From Alphaproteobacteria bacterium (GTDB lineage: Bacteria > Pseudomonadota > Alphaproteobacteria > JAAXGF01), in the NCBI GenBank assembly GCA_012267605.1, contig JAAXGF010000390.1, positions 1 to 28,798 of the forward strand: a stretch of 28,798 bases of DNA, in the 5' to 3' direction. A program made the position numbers and the translations under genes. This document shows positions 1-8,338 of the stretch, in pieces. Under the pieces are notes generated by a model. It was given only the letters and a program-made list of their open reading frames with translations. It did not search any database and was not told where the DNA came from. The first letter of the stretch is position 1; every line of letters starts with the position of its first letter.

Positions 1-240
<240 letters not shown>

Positions 241-245
241 AGGCC

Positions 246-274
246 TAGGTAATCACGACCAAGCCAAGGGTCAA
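246..274 (-). promoter_or_regulatory. Probable sigma-70 promoter of rnpB
   Basis: On the minus strand a TTGACC hexamer (274-269) is separated by 17 bases from TACCTA (251-246), a few bases before the presumed RNase P RNA 5' end. The -35 match is good and the -10 match is poor. Spacing and position are the main support. Confidence 0.4.
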
Positions 275-294
275 GAAGGTTGGCTCGCCAACCT
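270..294 (-). terminator. Candidate rho-independent terminator after the amidase gene
   Basis: A perfect inverted repeat reads AGGTTGG-CGAG-CCAACCT on the minus strand (294-277), giving a 7-bp stem with a CGAG tetraloop, followed by TCTTG. It lies about 80 bases after the amidase stop and just before the rnpB promoter. It could end amidase transcription, although the T-run is weak. It could equally be an operator next to the rnpB -35. Confidence 0.45.
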
Positions 295-372
295 CCGGCA
301 CAACGTACATTCCAATCGAAAATTCGGTTAGTGCAACGATGTTTCTCAATCGATTTATGTGAAGTTGGTAAT

Positions 373-1122
373 TCACCGAACTAATTCGGCGACACGAAAC
401 ACCAGTTGGGCGGTTTCCGGATCGATTACGCCATCAACCCGCGCGCCGCGGAAGTGCCGTTGAAAGGCGCGTACGACAGCTTCGGTACGTGCGTCAATAC
501 CGCCGGAGATGGGCACCGCGTAGCCAATGTCCGCCAACCCTCGTTGGATGGCGGCGACGGCGGATCCACTATCACCGGCGCGTAGCGTTAACCCCATTTC
601 GCCGACAACGACGTTTTCGTTTGGCCATACCCCGATGCCCGCTTCGGCGAGTTCGGCCCAATCGAATAATTCGCCGGGATCGGTTCGACGTTCTGGCGCA
701 ATATCCGAATGGCCTAGTACGTGGCGTGGGGGGACTGGGTGGCGGCCAAGAATATCCTGGCAAAGCGCCTTGACGGACCGCATCTGGGCCGGCGGAAATG
801 GCCGGTAGCCATGTTCGTGACCTGGGTTGACGATTTCGATGCCAATGGATACCGCATTGATATCGTGGCGCCCCTGCCAGCTAGCAACTCCCGCGTGCCA
901 GGCACGCCGGGATTCGTCGACGAGGCGCGACACGGTGCCATCCTCGTCCACAAAATAGTGGGCACTGACCTTTGCCACCGGGTCGAGAAGCCGATCCAGC
1001 GCCAACGCTGCGTTAGCCATTCCAGTATAATGGAGGATCAACATATCTATGACGCATCCCGATGGCCGGGCGTCATGATTAGGCGACGGTCGATCGCGGA
1101 TTTCCATTGGTGACGCGCTCAT
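373..1122 (-). CDS. N-acetylmuramoyl-L-alanine amidase with C-terminal peptidoglycan-binding domain
   Basis: The 249-residue protein is predicted to cleave the bond between N-acetylmuramic acid and the stem peptide during peptidoglycan turnover or recycling. Residues about 22-160 form an Amidase_2 (AmpD/AmiD type) domain. The zinc-ligand His31 sits in LILHYTG, a second site follows in LGHSDIAPERRTDPG, and GIEIVNPGHE matches the catalytic strand. Residues about 175-245 form a PG_binding_1 domain (LRAGDSGSAVAAIQRGL ... VRAFQRHF). I see no signal peptide, as in cytoplasmic AmpD, although the extra binding domain resembles the AmiD/AmpDh group. GAGGTG eight bases upstream supports the ATG at 1122. 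The gene is divergent from the metallo-hydrolase gene. The family is secure, the cellular location is not. Confidence 0.93.
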   Translation of the reverse strand: MSASPMEIRDRPSPNHDARPSGCVIDMLILHYTGMANAALALDRLLDPVAKVSAHYFVDEDGTVSRLVDESRRAWHAGVASWQGRHDINAVSIGIEIVNPGHEHGYRPFPPAQMRSVKALCQDILGRHPVPPRHVLGHSDIAPERRTDPGELFDWAELAEAGIGVWPNENVVVGEMGLTLRAGDSGSAVAAIQRGLADIGYAVPISGGIDARTEAVVRAFQRHFRGARVDGVIDPETAQLVFRVAELVR

Positions 1123-1206
1123 CAGCGGTCACCTCTTGACGGTGGCTGAGAAGCAGCGGAAATTTCTTTCTTCTGGGTCACGACCAAAAATACGGAGGGA
1201 AGGACG

Positions 1207-2100
1207 ATGAAAATTCTCACGCGGTTCAAGTTCGCCTTCGCTTTTCTCATTCTTTTTCCGGTCATTCCCGCAATCACTGTGGGCTATGCGGCGGAAGGCT
1301 CTGGGCAAGAAGCCATCCGCGAGATCAAGCATATCGCCGGAGACGTATACCGATTCCGCAATAACTTTCACTATTCGGTTTTCATGGTAACGCCGGAAGG
1401 CGTCATCGTCACCGACCCAATCAACGCCGAAGCCGCGCAGTGGTTGAAGGCGCAAATTGCCAAGCGATTTAAGATGCCGATAAAATACCTGATCTACAGC
1501 CATGACCACGCTGATCACATTGCCGGAGGCGAGGTGTTTGCCGACACCGCCACGGTCATTTCCCATGAGAACGCAAAGATTCATATCCTCGGTGAAGATC
1601 GCCCCACTGCCGTTCCGGATATCACATTTTCGGACCGGATGTCGTTAGTGCTCGGCGGCAAAACCGTTGAGCTGATTTACCTCGGGCGTAATCACTCGGA
1701 CAACATGATCGTCATGCACTTTCCCGCCGAGAAAATTTTGTTCGCCGTTGATATCGTGACCCGCAATAGTTTGCCGTACAAAAACTTCCCCAACGTCTAT
1801 ATCGAAGACTTGATCGAATCACTCAAGCGTGTGGAAGCGATGGATTTTGAGATCCTTGCGCCGGGACACGGCCCGCTGGGTTTCTGGGCCGATGTCGCCC
1901 CCCATCGCCGATATATTGAGCAGCTGCGTGCGCAGGTGCTGGAGCACATGCGCGCTGGAAAATCGGTTGACGAGATCAAACGCCGGGTCACCATGGATCG
2001 ATACAAGAATTGGGCTTATTACGACGAATGGCTAGAGCCCAATATCGAAGGAATGTTCCGCCACCTCAGCCTTTATCGCCGCGCCAATATCTTTGACTGA
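1207..2100 (+). CDS. Secreted metallo-beta-lactamase-fold hydrolase
   Basis: The 297-residue protein starts with a signal peptide (about residues 1-30, a hydrophobic run then YAA|E). The MBL fold follows. YSHDHADHIAGG (about 98-109) is the HxHxDH zinc motif, a third His is in LGRNHSDNM, an Asp is in FAVDIV and the last His is in LAPGHGP. This layout resembles quinoprotein-relay SoxH-like or B-type MBL proteins; the substrate cannot be read from sequence. GGAGGGAAGG lies just before the ATG. It is convergent with mlaA and divergent from the amidase, so it is probably transcribed alone. Genuine beta-lactamase activity is possible but nothing specific supports it. Confidence 0.88.
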   Translation: MKILTRFKFAFAFLILFPVIPAITVGYAAEGSGQEAIREIKHIAGDVYRFRNNFHYSVFMVTPEGVIVTDPINAEAAQWLKAQIAKRFKMPIKYLIYSHDHADHIAGGEVFADTATVISHENAKIHILGEDRPTAVPDITFSDRMSLVLGGKTVELIYLGRNHSDNMIVMHFPAEKILFAVDIVTRNSLPYKNFPNVYIEDLIESLKRVEAMDFEILAPGHGPLGFWADVAPHRRYIEQLRAQVLEHMRAGKSVDEIKRRVTMDRYKNWAYYDEWLEPNIEGMFRHLSLYRRANIFD

Positions 2101-2158
2101 GCGTTGCTTTAGCAGTTGGCCGTGCTGGTTGGTGCACCGGCTGATTGCACGTAACGAT

Positions 2159-3130
2159 CTATTCCACGGATTCGAATAGCGCGTCCAGGTCGTCGTCCTC
2201 GGCAGGCGCACCTTGACGCAATTCGACAGCACGGTCCTGGTAATACAGGCTGCGAATGGCGGCGTAGTAGTCAATCGACGTTTTGCGCAAATCCTCTAAT
2301 GGTTTGAGTACCGTTTCTCTTTTGACCACGCCTCGTGCCCCGCTCACTGCCAGAGAAACCTCGGTATCCACAAAATATGGTAGGGGATGCAAGACCGAAT
2401 CGATTGCGGAGCCGAAGCCGTCGCGCACGGTTGACGGGCCGAGGACAGGTATCACCAGGTAGGGCCCGGCGCCGACCCCGTAGCTGTGCAAGGTTTGGCC
2501 GAAGTCGGCCGGGTGATGCTCTAGGCCAGCATATTTTGCCACGTCGAACAGACCGCCGATACCGGCGGTGGTATTGATGATCATGCGACCGGTCGTGATC
2601 AGCGCATTCTTGCCTTCAAGCTGAAAGAGATCATTAGCTAGGATGACGGGCGAATTAAAATTTTGAAAGGCGTTGCGCACCGATTCCTTTACCACATCCG
2701 GCATGACGAATCCGTACATTGCGGCGATGGGACGGATGATGAAAATGTCGAACACGTTGTTAAATCCGAAGATGGCCCGATTGAATCCTTCAAGCGAATC
2801 GTTGACGTCGTCGCCTGACATTTCGGCGAATTCGTCGACCTCGTGGTCCTCGTAGACGCTCGAGTCCGCAGATTCCGTCGCTACTTCTGAATACTGGGAA
2901 CCCGTAACCCAGGTTTCCGCAGGTGCAGCGCTTGTCCGGTTGATTGCCGTGGGTCGAGAAGCCGGGGATCGGGCAGCGGCGGCGATCTGGTTTGCGAATC
3001 CCGGATAGGCTGCGATGGCGTCCCGGACCACCCATGCTGACACCGCCGGATGGGCAGCCGCCGCAGCCGAGACAATGTCACCGGCCAGACCGGGATGCCG
3101 TGCGATCTCGCCAATGACGACGGTACTCAT
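2159..3130 (-). CDS. mlaA: MlaA-family outer-membrane lipid-asymmetry protein, lacking its own signal peptide
   Basis: MlaA (VacJ) sits in the outer membrane and removes misplaced phospholipids from the outer leaflet, passing them to periplasmic MlaC. The MlaA core starts about 110 residues in (NDSLEGFNRAIFGFNNVFD) and includes FGQTLHSYGVGAGPYLVIP and VLGPSTVRDGFG, all family signatures. The first ~60 residues after ATG 3130 hold degenerate HPxLAxxIV-type repeats. No signal peptide is encoded in this frame. A signal peptide does lie in the overlapping upstream frame (3127-3372), which ends in an ATGA overlap with this start. The gene may therefore be the main part of a single mlaA broken by a frameshift near 3165. 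The family call is firm; the start and intactness are doubtful. Confidence 0.85.
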   Translation of the reverse strand: MSTVVIGEIARHPGLAGDIVSAAAAAHPAVSAWVVRDAIAAYPGFANQIAAAARSPASRPTAINRTSAAPAETWVTGSQYSEVATESADSSVYEDHEVDEFAEMSGDDVNDSLEGFNRAIFGFNNVFDIFIIRPIAAMYGFVMPDVVKESVRNAFQNFNSPVILANDLFQLEGKNALITTGRMIINTTAGIGGLFDVAKYAGLEHHPADFGQTLHSYGVGAGPYLVIPVLGPSTVRDGFGSAIDSVLHPLPYFVDTEVSLAVSGARGVVKRETVLKPLEDLRKTSIDYYAAIRSLYYQDRAVELRQGAPAEDDDLDALFESVE

Positions 3131-3372
3131 GGCGTCGGCTGCGGTTTGATCGGCTTGACCGGTGATCGCGCGGCGAGGGAAGGGTTGTTCATACCCTGCG
3201 CCAAGGCGGCGCTGCGTTGTCGCGCGGCAGTGCCTTCGCGTGCCGCGCTGTCGATTCGCTCGATCACATAGGTCGGCAGGGTCGCGGATTGGACTGCGGG
3301 TATGCCGGCAACGATGCAATACACCAGGACCGCACCGACCACCCGTACTGTGCTGGCGAACACGTGTCTCAC
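3127..3372 (-). pseudogene. Signal-peptide fragment, probably the detached N-terminus of mlaA
   Basis: This 81-codon frame (GTG start) encodes a clear signal sequence (VRVVGAVLVYCIVAGIPAVQ, cleavage near VQSA). About 50 residues follow, including NNPSLAAR, then TGA overlapping the next ATG. NNPSLAAR matches the HPGLAGDIV and YPGFANQIA repeats at the start of the downstream frame. In the MlaA frame the same bases read RAITGQADQTAADAM, which would continue NPSLAARAI naturally. One missing base (or two extra) in the alternating CG run at about 3163-3170 would join them. The alternative is a small secreted protein translationally coupled to mlaA. I favour the broken-gene reading. Confidence 0.6.
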
Positions 3373-3436
3373 CGAGGGAGCGGGGGAGATCGAAGGAATA
3401 ATTCGGCTTTCGTGGCCACGGCGAATTGACGAGCTG

Positions 3437-3994
3437 CTATTTGCTTGCGGGATGCCAATCGGCTGCCAATTTGTGGGCGGCTGCGATATCGGCTGGAGAC
3501 ATATGGGACATTAGGTTTTTACGTTTTTTCACCGCGCGTTCAAGCCCCTGATTGGCCGCCAGAGTCGTCCAAAATAAGGCTTGAACGTAATCCTTCGCCA
3601 CGCCTTGGCCGAGGGCGTAGCGCTGACCGAGCCCGGCCTGCGCCTTATCGTAACCGCTTTCGGCTGCCATGCGGTACCACTTGACCGATTGCGTCAGGTC
3701 AACCTCGGTGCCGATACCGTCGCGATAAATCTTTCCCAAATTGTATTGGGCACGCACGTTTCCAGCTTCCGCTGCTTGACGAATCCACTTGAACGCCAAT
3801 TTGTCATCCTTGGCCACGCCAAGGCCGTAACTATACATCTTGCCGAGCGTATAACGAGAACGGGCAAAACCCTGATCTGCCGCCGCGATAAACCATTTGA
3901 TTGCTTGGTCGAAATCTTGCTCGACACCGTCACCACCGGTATAGCTTGTTGCAAGATTGTGTTGGGCGGGCGCAAAACCTTGTCCGGAGGCCAT
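3437..3994 (-). pseudogene. Sel1-repeat protein, C-terminal part after an in-frame stop
   Basis: This continues the same reading frame as the lipoprotein fragment at 3998-4246, separated only by one TGA codon (4000-3998) and a threonine codon. It holds about four further Sel1-like repeats, with units such as GVEQDFDQAIKWFIAAADQG, AFKWIRQAAEAGNVRAQYNL and SVKWYRMAAESGYDKAQAGL. These fold as alpha-hairpin solenoids for protein contacts. The open frame begins at an internal ATG (3994) with no convincing ribosome site, so independent translation is doubtful. The gene lies between mlaC and mlaA, which suggests an envelope role if functional. Confidence 0.75.
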
Positions 3995-3997
3995 GGT

Positions 3998-4246
3998 TCA
4001 CAGTTCCAACGCCCGGCGCGGATTGCGCGCAACACCCTTTCCCTGATCGTAAAGAATGCCCAGATTGTATTGGGCTTTAGCGTCACCTTCCTCGGCCAAC
4101 GGCGCCCAGATTTCAAGCGCGGTGGCGAAGTCGCCCTGTTGGTACGCCTCCCAGCCCTTGTCGGAACCGGCGCAAGCGGTAATCAGGATCACGCATACGA
4201 ATCCCACCAACACACGCGTCGCGGCATTGCTTTGCGGCGATTTCAT
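3998..4246 (-). pseudogene. Sel1-repeat lipoprotein, N-terminal part ending at an in-frame TGA
   Basis: The start at 4246 has a strong GGGGAAGG just upstream and lies 28 bases after the mlaC stop. The product begins with a lipoprotein signal (VLVGFVCVILITAC, lipobox ITAC) and one Sel1 repeat (WEAYQQGDFATALEIWAPLA, AQYNLGILYDQGKGV). It stops at TGA in the middle of the next repeat, after NPRRALEL. Aligned to the other repeats, the stop falls where they have F, I, Y or T next to the conserved Trp. The same frame resumes at once with MASGQGFAPAQHNLA, a normal repeat second half. A point mutation or sequence error explains this best. The intact protein would be about 269 residues. Confidence 0.75.
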
Positions 4247-4274
4247 GGCCTTCCCCTTGTGTTTTCCTTGCGCG

Positions 4275-4898
4275 TCAGCTCGCCGATGCGACGGTCGGCT
4301 CCTTGTCGATGCGGACGCAGAGCACATGTATCAAACCGTCCAGTCCGTTGCGTTGTATCACGGCCGCAAATTCGGATCGTTGGGTAATGACCATGCTAAT
4401 GCCCTCGACCACGACGTCAACAATTCGAAAACGACCGCCACCGGTTCGGACCCGCCATTCTGCCTTGATCGGCGGCCCAGCCGGCCGCTCGATCAAGGTG
4501 CCGACGACGACGTGACGCTTTCCGGCGGGACGTTCGGACACTACTTGCAAAGTTTCGCCGGCGTAACCGCCGAGCCGCGACGAATAGGTGCGCAGGATAT
4601 ACTCGCCAAACACCCGCTGATATTCACTTCTCTGTTCCGGTGTCGCCGTCTTCCAGTTTCTGCCTAAAACGATCTTGGAAATAAGGGGAATATCGAAGTC
4701 GCTAATCAGGATATCGCGGAACTGCGCTTCTCGCGCTTCCAAACTGTTCCCTGACGACTGAAGTACGCTCACGGCCCGGGCACCAAGATCGCGGATAAAC
4801 GCCGCGGCGCTACCTTCAGCCGCGGTGTGGCCGGGCGTAGCCAGTGAGCCAAATGCAACCGACAAAAAACCGATGAGAAGTAATCTTCGGATAACCAT
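4275..4898 (-). CDS. mlaC: MlaC-family periplasmic phospholipid-binding protein
   Basis: MlaC (Ttg2D, toluene-tolerance family) carries phospholipid across the periplasm between outer-membrane MlaA and the inner-membrane MlaFEDB transporter. This 207-residue product begins with a signal peptide (LLLIGFLSVAFGSLA, cleavage near HTAA). The family core follows: FRDILISDFDIPLISKIVLG, WKTATPEQRSEYQRVFGEYI, TYSSRLGGYAGETL and KAEWRVRTGGGRFRIVDVVV. The ATG at 4898 is preferred over upstream in-frame starts because it begins the signal peptide and has GGGAGC upstream. It leads the run mlaC - Sel1 lipoprotein - mlaA. The mlaFEDB genes are not in this window. Confidence 0.92.
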   Translation of the reverse strand: MVIRRLLLIGFLSVAFGSLATPGHTAAEGSAAAFIRDLGARAVSVLQSSGNSLEAREAQFRDILISDFDIPLISKIVLGRNWKTATPEQRSEYQRVFGEYILRTYSSRLGGYAGETLQVVSERPAGKRHVVVGTLIERPAGPPIKAEWRVRTGGGRFRIVDVVVEGISMVITQRSEFAAVIQRNGLDGLIHVLCVRIDKEPTVASAS

Positions 4899-5038
4899 GG
4901 GGTGCTCCCAACTCACGCGAGCGGGCATGGTTTCATTTCCGAACGAGTGAAGCAACAATCATCTCTACACGGACATTTGCGAACGGTGGACCAAATAGCT
5001 CAAATCGCGTCGTTCGGTGACGCGAACTCCACACCAAC

Positions 5039-5950
5039 TTACTCGAACCCGACCATCTGGCGTATTGCGCGGGCGGATTTTCCGGTGGCGCGGAGGGCTC
5101 TGATGGTGACCGCGCGGCTGCGTTTCGACAAGCGTTGGCCGCTGGCGTCCGTGATGACCGGGTGGTGGTAGTATTCCGGAGTTCGTAGGTCGAGCAGGGC
5201 TTGCAGAAGCCGGTGAATATGGGTGAACGGGAACAAATCGTCGCCGCGGCATACGAGGTTCACGCCCTGGAAGTCGTCATCCAATGTAACGGCGAGATGG
5301 TAGCCCGTAGGGACATCGGCCCGGGCAAGGACCACGTCGCCAATTGATTCCGGGTCCGCCTTTACGGTTCCGGCCACACGATCGCGCCAGGTGAGAGGCC
5401 CAGTCATGACGCTCGCCTTCTTGACGTCCAGGCGAAGCGCGTGGGCTTTACCCGATCGGATGCGGCGGTTCTGTTCCGTCCGCGCCAACTGGCGGCACGT
5501 ACCTGGATAAGGCGACGCGCGGGCGCCATGTGGCGCAGAGTAGGCGTCAGCGATCTCCGCTCGTACCGCCTCGCTTGTACAAAAGCATGGGTAGACGACA
5601 CCGAGCCCGGCCAGTTTCTCGAGCGCATCGGCGTATGCGATGGCACGTTCCGATTGACGCACAACCGGTCCCTGCCAAGTGACGCCTAGCCAACGCAAGT
5701 CGTCATATATCCCCGTCTCGAATTCGGTTCGGCAACGGCGGGTTTCGATGTCTTCCACGCGCAAACAAAATCGGCCGCCCGCGTGGCGCGCTGCGTTCCA
5801 CGCGACCAACGCGGAATAGGCGTGGCCCATGTGCAGATACCCGGTCGGGCTTGGCGCGAACCGCGCAGTGAGCGACGGATCGGGCGGCGGATGGCCTGGA
5901 CCTTGCGGATCGCTTTTCACACCGGAAATAGGTGCGTCTGGAGAAGGCAT
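5039..5950 (-). CDS. gluQ: Glutamyl-Q tRNA(Asp) synthetase
   Basis: GluQRS is a truncated glutamyl-tRNA synthetase paralogue that attaches glutamate to the queuosine in the anticodon of tRNA(Asp). The 303-residue length matches the family, which lacks an anticodon-binding domain. Visible motifs are the HIGH-like FAPSPTGYLHMGHA (about 30-43), the zinc-binding cysteine cluster (CFCTSEAVR ... PYPGTCR) and the KMSKS-like RLSKRSRAV near residue 274. GDDLFPFTHIHRLLQALL is also typical. It is transcribed toward mlaC with a 140-base gap, so co-transcription is possible but not shown. It is divergent from the carboxylesterase gene. Confidence 0.93.
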   Translation of the reverse strand: MPSPDAPISGVKSDPQGPGHPPPDPSLTARFAPSPTGYLHMGHAYSALVAWNAARHAGGRFCLRVEDIETRRCRTEFETGIYDDLRWLGVTWQGPVVRQSERAIAYADALEKLAGLGVVYPCFCTSEAVRAEIADAYSAPHGARASPYPGTCRQLARTEQNRRIRSGKAHALRLDVKKASVMTGPLTWRDRVAGTVKADPESIGDVVLARADVPTGYHLAVTLDDDFQGVNLVCRGDDLFPFTHIHRLLQALLDLRTPEYYHHPVITDASGQRLSKRSRAVTIRALRATGKSARAIRQMVGFE

Positions 5951-6117
5951 CGACGTGAGCCCCTATTCTGATGTAGGAGTTGCGATCAGGGGCGTTCACA
6001 GTGTCCCCCGCGCGGCCTGTCATAGACCGCGCATCACACAGAGTCCACAGGTTACCAGTCGATGATGGTCAACGCGTATTTTCGATGCCGAGGGCACCGC
6101 CTTCGACGGGCGGTCCG

Positions 6118-6780
6118 ATGACTGCCAACAGTGCGATAAGCGGCCCCCATCGCGACCCGGTGAGCGGTGACTCACCACGTCAGCTGATCGTTTTTCTTCA
6201 TGGTTGGGGTGCGGATGGGAACGATCTGATCGGACTTGCGGTGGGATGGTCTGTCCGTCTCCCAACTGCACGTTTTGTCGCACCCCACGCACCGCAGTCG
6301 TGCGAGGCGAACCCTTTTGGCCGTCAATGGTTCAGTTTGGCAGACACCGATCCCGAAGTGATGTCCGCCGGTGCGGCGCGAGCGGCGCCGGTGATCAATC
6401 AATTCATCGACCAGGAAATGGCGCGCTTTGATTTGTCCGACGAAAGGTTGGCATTGGTCGGGTTTTCCCAAGGTACCATGATGGCACTCTACGTTGCGCT
6501 CCGTCGGCCGCGTACTTGCGCTGCCGTGGTCGGCTATTCAGGGGCTCTGGTTGGATCCGAAACCTTGGCGCCCGCCACGCGGTCGCGTCCGCCAATTCTG
6601 CTGGTGCATGGCGATGCTGATCCCATCGTTCCGGCGAGCCTTTTGCCAGCAGCGGCAGATGCTCTTGAGCGGTTGGCGGTGCCAGTGCGGACCCACGTGG
6701 TACCTGGTCTCGGACACGGAATCGATCCAACCGGTTTGGAACTTGGAATCGAATTTCTCGCCTCCGCGTTCGCCAGATAA
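6118..6780 (+). CDS. Alpha/beta-hydrolase, phospholipase/carboxylesterase family
   Basis: The protein belongs to the Abhydrolase_2 family, small serine esterases acting on short-chain esters or lysophospholipids. FLHGWGADGNDLIGLA carries the oxyanion hole. GFSQGTMMALY holds the nucleophile Ser, LLVHGDADPIVP holds the Asp and GLGHGID holds the His, so the catalytic triad is complete. Starting at ATG 6118 gives 220 residues, the usual family length. Upstream in-frame starts (6085, 5980) would add a low-complexity tail without family similarity, and no start has a strong ribosome site. No signal peptide is seen, so it is probably cytoplasmic. Confidence 0.88.
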   Translation: MTANSAISGPHRDPVSGDSPRQLIVFLHGWGADGNDLIGLAVGWSVRLPTARFVAPHAPQSCEANPFGRQWFSLADTDPEVMSAGAARAAPVINQFIDQEMARFDLSDERLALVGFSQGTMMALYVALRRPRTCAAVVGYSGALVGSETLAPATRSRPPILLVHGDADPIVPASLLPAAADALERLAVPVRTHVVPGLGHGIDPTGLELGIEFLASAFAR

Positions 6781-6923
6781 CAGCAGATTCGAAATTGCTT
6801 TTCCGCGTCTCAGTGAGTTTGATTGTAAAGCAGCGAATTATTGTCTATCTCTGCCTAAAGTGAGCATCCGAATCTTCGGTTGTCGCTCCCGTTACCATAA
6901 ACTGGGGATGTAAGGTCCTTAGT

Positions 6924-8330
6924 ATGTCGCAGCCACGTACGCTTTTTGAAAAGATATGGGATGCCCACCTCGTTCACACTCAAGACGACGGCACCTCGTT
7001 GTTGTACGTGGATCGTCATTTGGTTCACGAGGTAACCAGCCCGCAAGCCTTTGAGGGATTGCGGACGGCAGGCCGCACCTTGCGGCGCCCGGATGCCACC
7101 CTGGCCGTCGCGGATCACAACGTCCCGACGACCGATCGTGCGCAGGGAATCGCCGAGCCCGAGTCTCGGTTGCAGGTGGAAACGCTTGAACGCAATTGCG
7201 CCGAGTTCGGTATCACCTATTTTTCCATGGACGATGTGCGTCAAGGAATTGTTCATATCATCGGCCCCGAACAGGGAATGACCCAGCCTGGAATGACCAT
7301 TGTCTGTGGTGACAGTCATACGGCTACCCACGGCGCATTCGGGGCACTCGCCTTCGGCATTGGCACTTCGGAGGTGGAGCACGTGCTAGCTACCCAAACT
7401 TTGATTCAAAGACGGGCGAATAGCATGCGTGTCACCGTGGATGGGGACTTACCCTTCGGTGTCACGGCTAAGGATCTGATATTGGCGGTCATCGGATTAA
7501 TCGGCACCGCCGGTGGTACTGGCCACGTTATCGAATACGCGGGAAGCGCCATTCGTGCGCTAAGCATGGAAGGCCGAATGACGGTATGTAACATGTCGAT
7601 CGAAGCCGGTGCCCGGGCCGGGCTGATTGCACCCGACGAAACCACTTTCGCCTATTTACGCCGGCGGCCCATGGCGCCACAGGGAGACGATTTTAAATGC
7701 GCAGTGCAGTATTGGCGGGGCTTAGTATCCGACACGGATGCACGCTACGATTCCGAAGTTGTTTTACCAGCTGACGCTGTAGTGCCTCAGGTTACTTGGG
7801 GAACATCGCCTCAGGATGTCTCACCGATTACCGGAGTGGTTCCCGATCCAGCCACCCAAACCGATGGTTCACGCCGCGACGCTATGCAAAGGTCAATCCG
7901 ATACATGGGTTTGACACCGGGCACGCCGTTGGCGGAAATTCCGGTAGACCGGGTATTCATAGGGTCGTGCACAAATGGTCGAATCGAGGACCTGCGTGCG
8001 GCGGCTGCCGTTGTCGTGGGGCGCCGGGTAGCCGCGACAGTTGGAGCCATGGTGGTTCCGGGATCCGGTTTGGTGAAACGACAGGCGGAGGAGGAGGATC
8101 TTCACCGGATTTTTCTCGACGCGGGTTTTGAATGGCGCGAGCCCGGGTGTTCCATGTGTTTGGCGATGAACGCCGATCGGCTCTCGCCCGGAGAACGTTG
8201 TGCCTCAACTTCGAACCGAAATTTTGAAGGGCGTCAGGGGCGTGGCGGACGTACCCATTTGATGAGCCCAGCAATGGCCGCTGCTGCCGCCGTCACCGGT
8301 CATCTCACCGATGTTCGTGCTTTGAGCTAG
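6924..8330 (+). CDS. leuC: 3-isopropylmalate dehydratase, large subunit
   Basis: LeuC with LeuD isomerises 2-isopropylmalate to 3-isopropylmalate in leucine synthesis. The 468-residue product has the aconitase-family layout: LFEKIWDAHLV at the N-terminus, VCGDSHTATHGAFGALAFGIG, and the [4Fe-4S] cysteines in VFIGSCTNGRIEDL and PGCSMCLAMN. SNRNFEGRQGRGGRTHLMSP is the C-terminal signature. It heads leuC-leuD-leuB-asd. The 143 bases before it show no convincing sigma-70 promoter or leader peptide that I can defend. Confidence 0.97.
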   Translation: MSQPRTLFEKIWDAHLVHTQDDGTSLLYVDRHLVHEVTSPQAFEGLRTAGRTLRRPDATLAVADHNVPTTDRAQGIAEPESRLQVETLERNCAEFGITYFSMDDVRQGIVHIIGPEQGMTQPGMTIVCGDSHTATHGAFGALAFGIGTSEVEHVLATQTLIQRRANSMRVTVDGDLPFGVTAKDLILAVIGLIGTAGGTGHVIEYAGSAIRALSMEGRMTVCNMSIEAGARAGLIAPDETTFAYLRRRPMAPQGDDFKCAVQYWRGLVSDTDARYDSEVVLPADAVVPQVTWGTSPQDVSPITGVVPDPATQTDGSRRDAMQRSIRYMGLTPGTPLAEIPVDRVFIGSCTNGRIEDLRAAAAVVVGRRVAATVGAMVVPGSGLVKRQAEEEDLHRIFLDAGFEWREPGCSMCLAMNADRLSPGERCASTSNRNFEGRQGRGGRTHLMSPAMAAAAAVTGHLTDVRALS

Positions 8331-8338
8331 GCTTGAAC

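Noticed and set aside
721..1113. 130-codon plus-strand ORF opposite the amidase gene
   Set aside because: No family features; the opposite strand encodes a complete amidase with catalytic motifs.
3998..4000. UGA read as tryptophan genome-wide
   Set aside because: trkA, hflX, ntrX, mlaC-type genes and the MBL gene use TGA as their natural stop, so the standard code applies.
4056..4667. 203-codon plus-strand ORF across the mlaC / Sel1 region
   Set aside because: It is the antisense of two recognisable minus-strand genes and shows no protein features of its own.
6855..7382. 175-codon minus-strand ORF over the leuC start
   Set aside because: Shadow of leuC, which is unmistakable on the plus strand.
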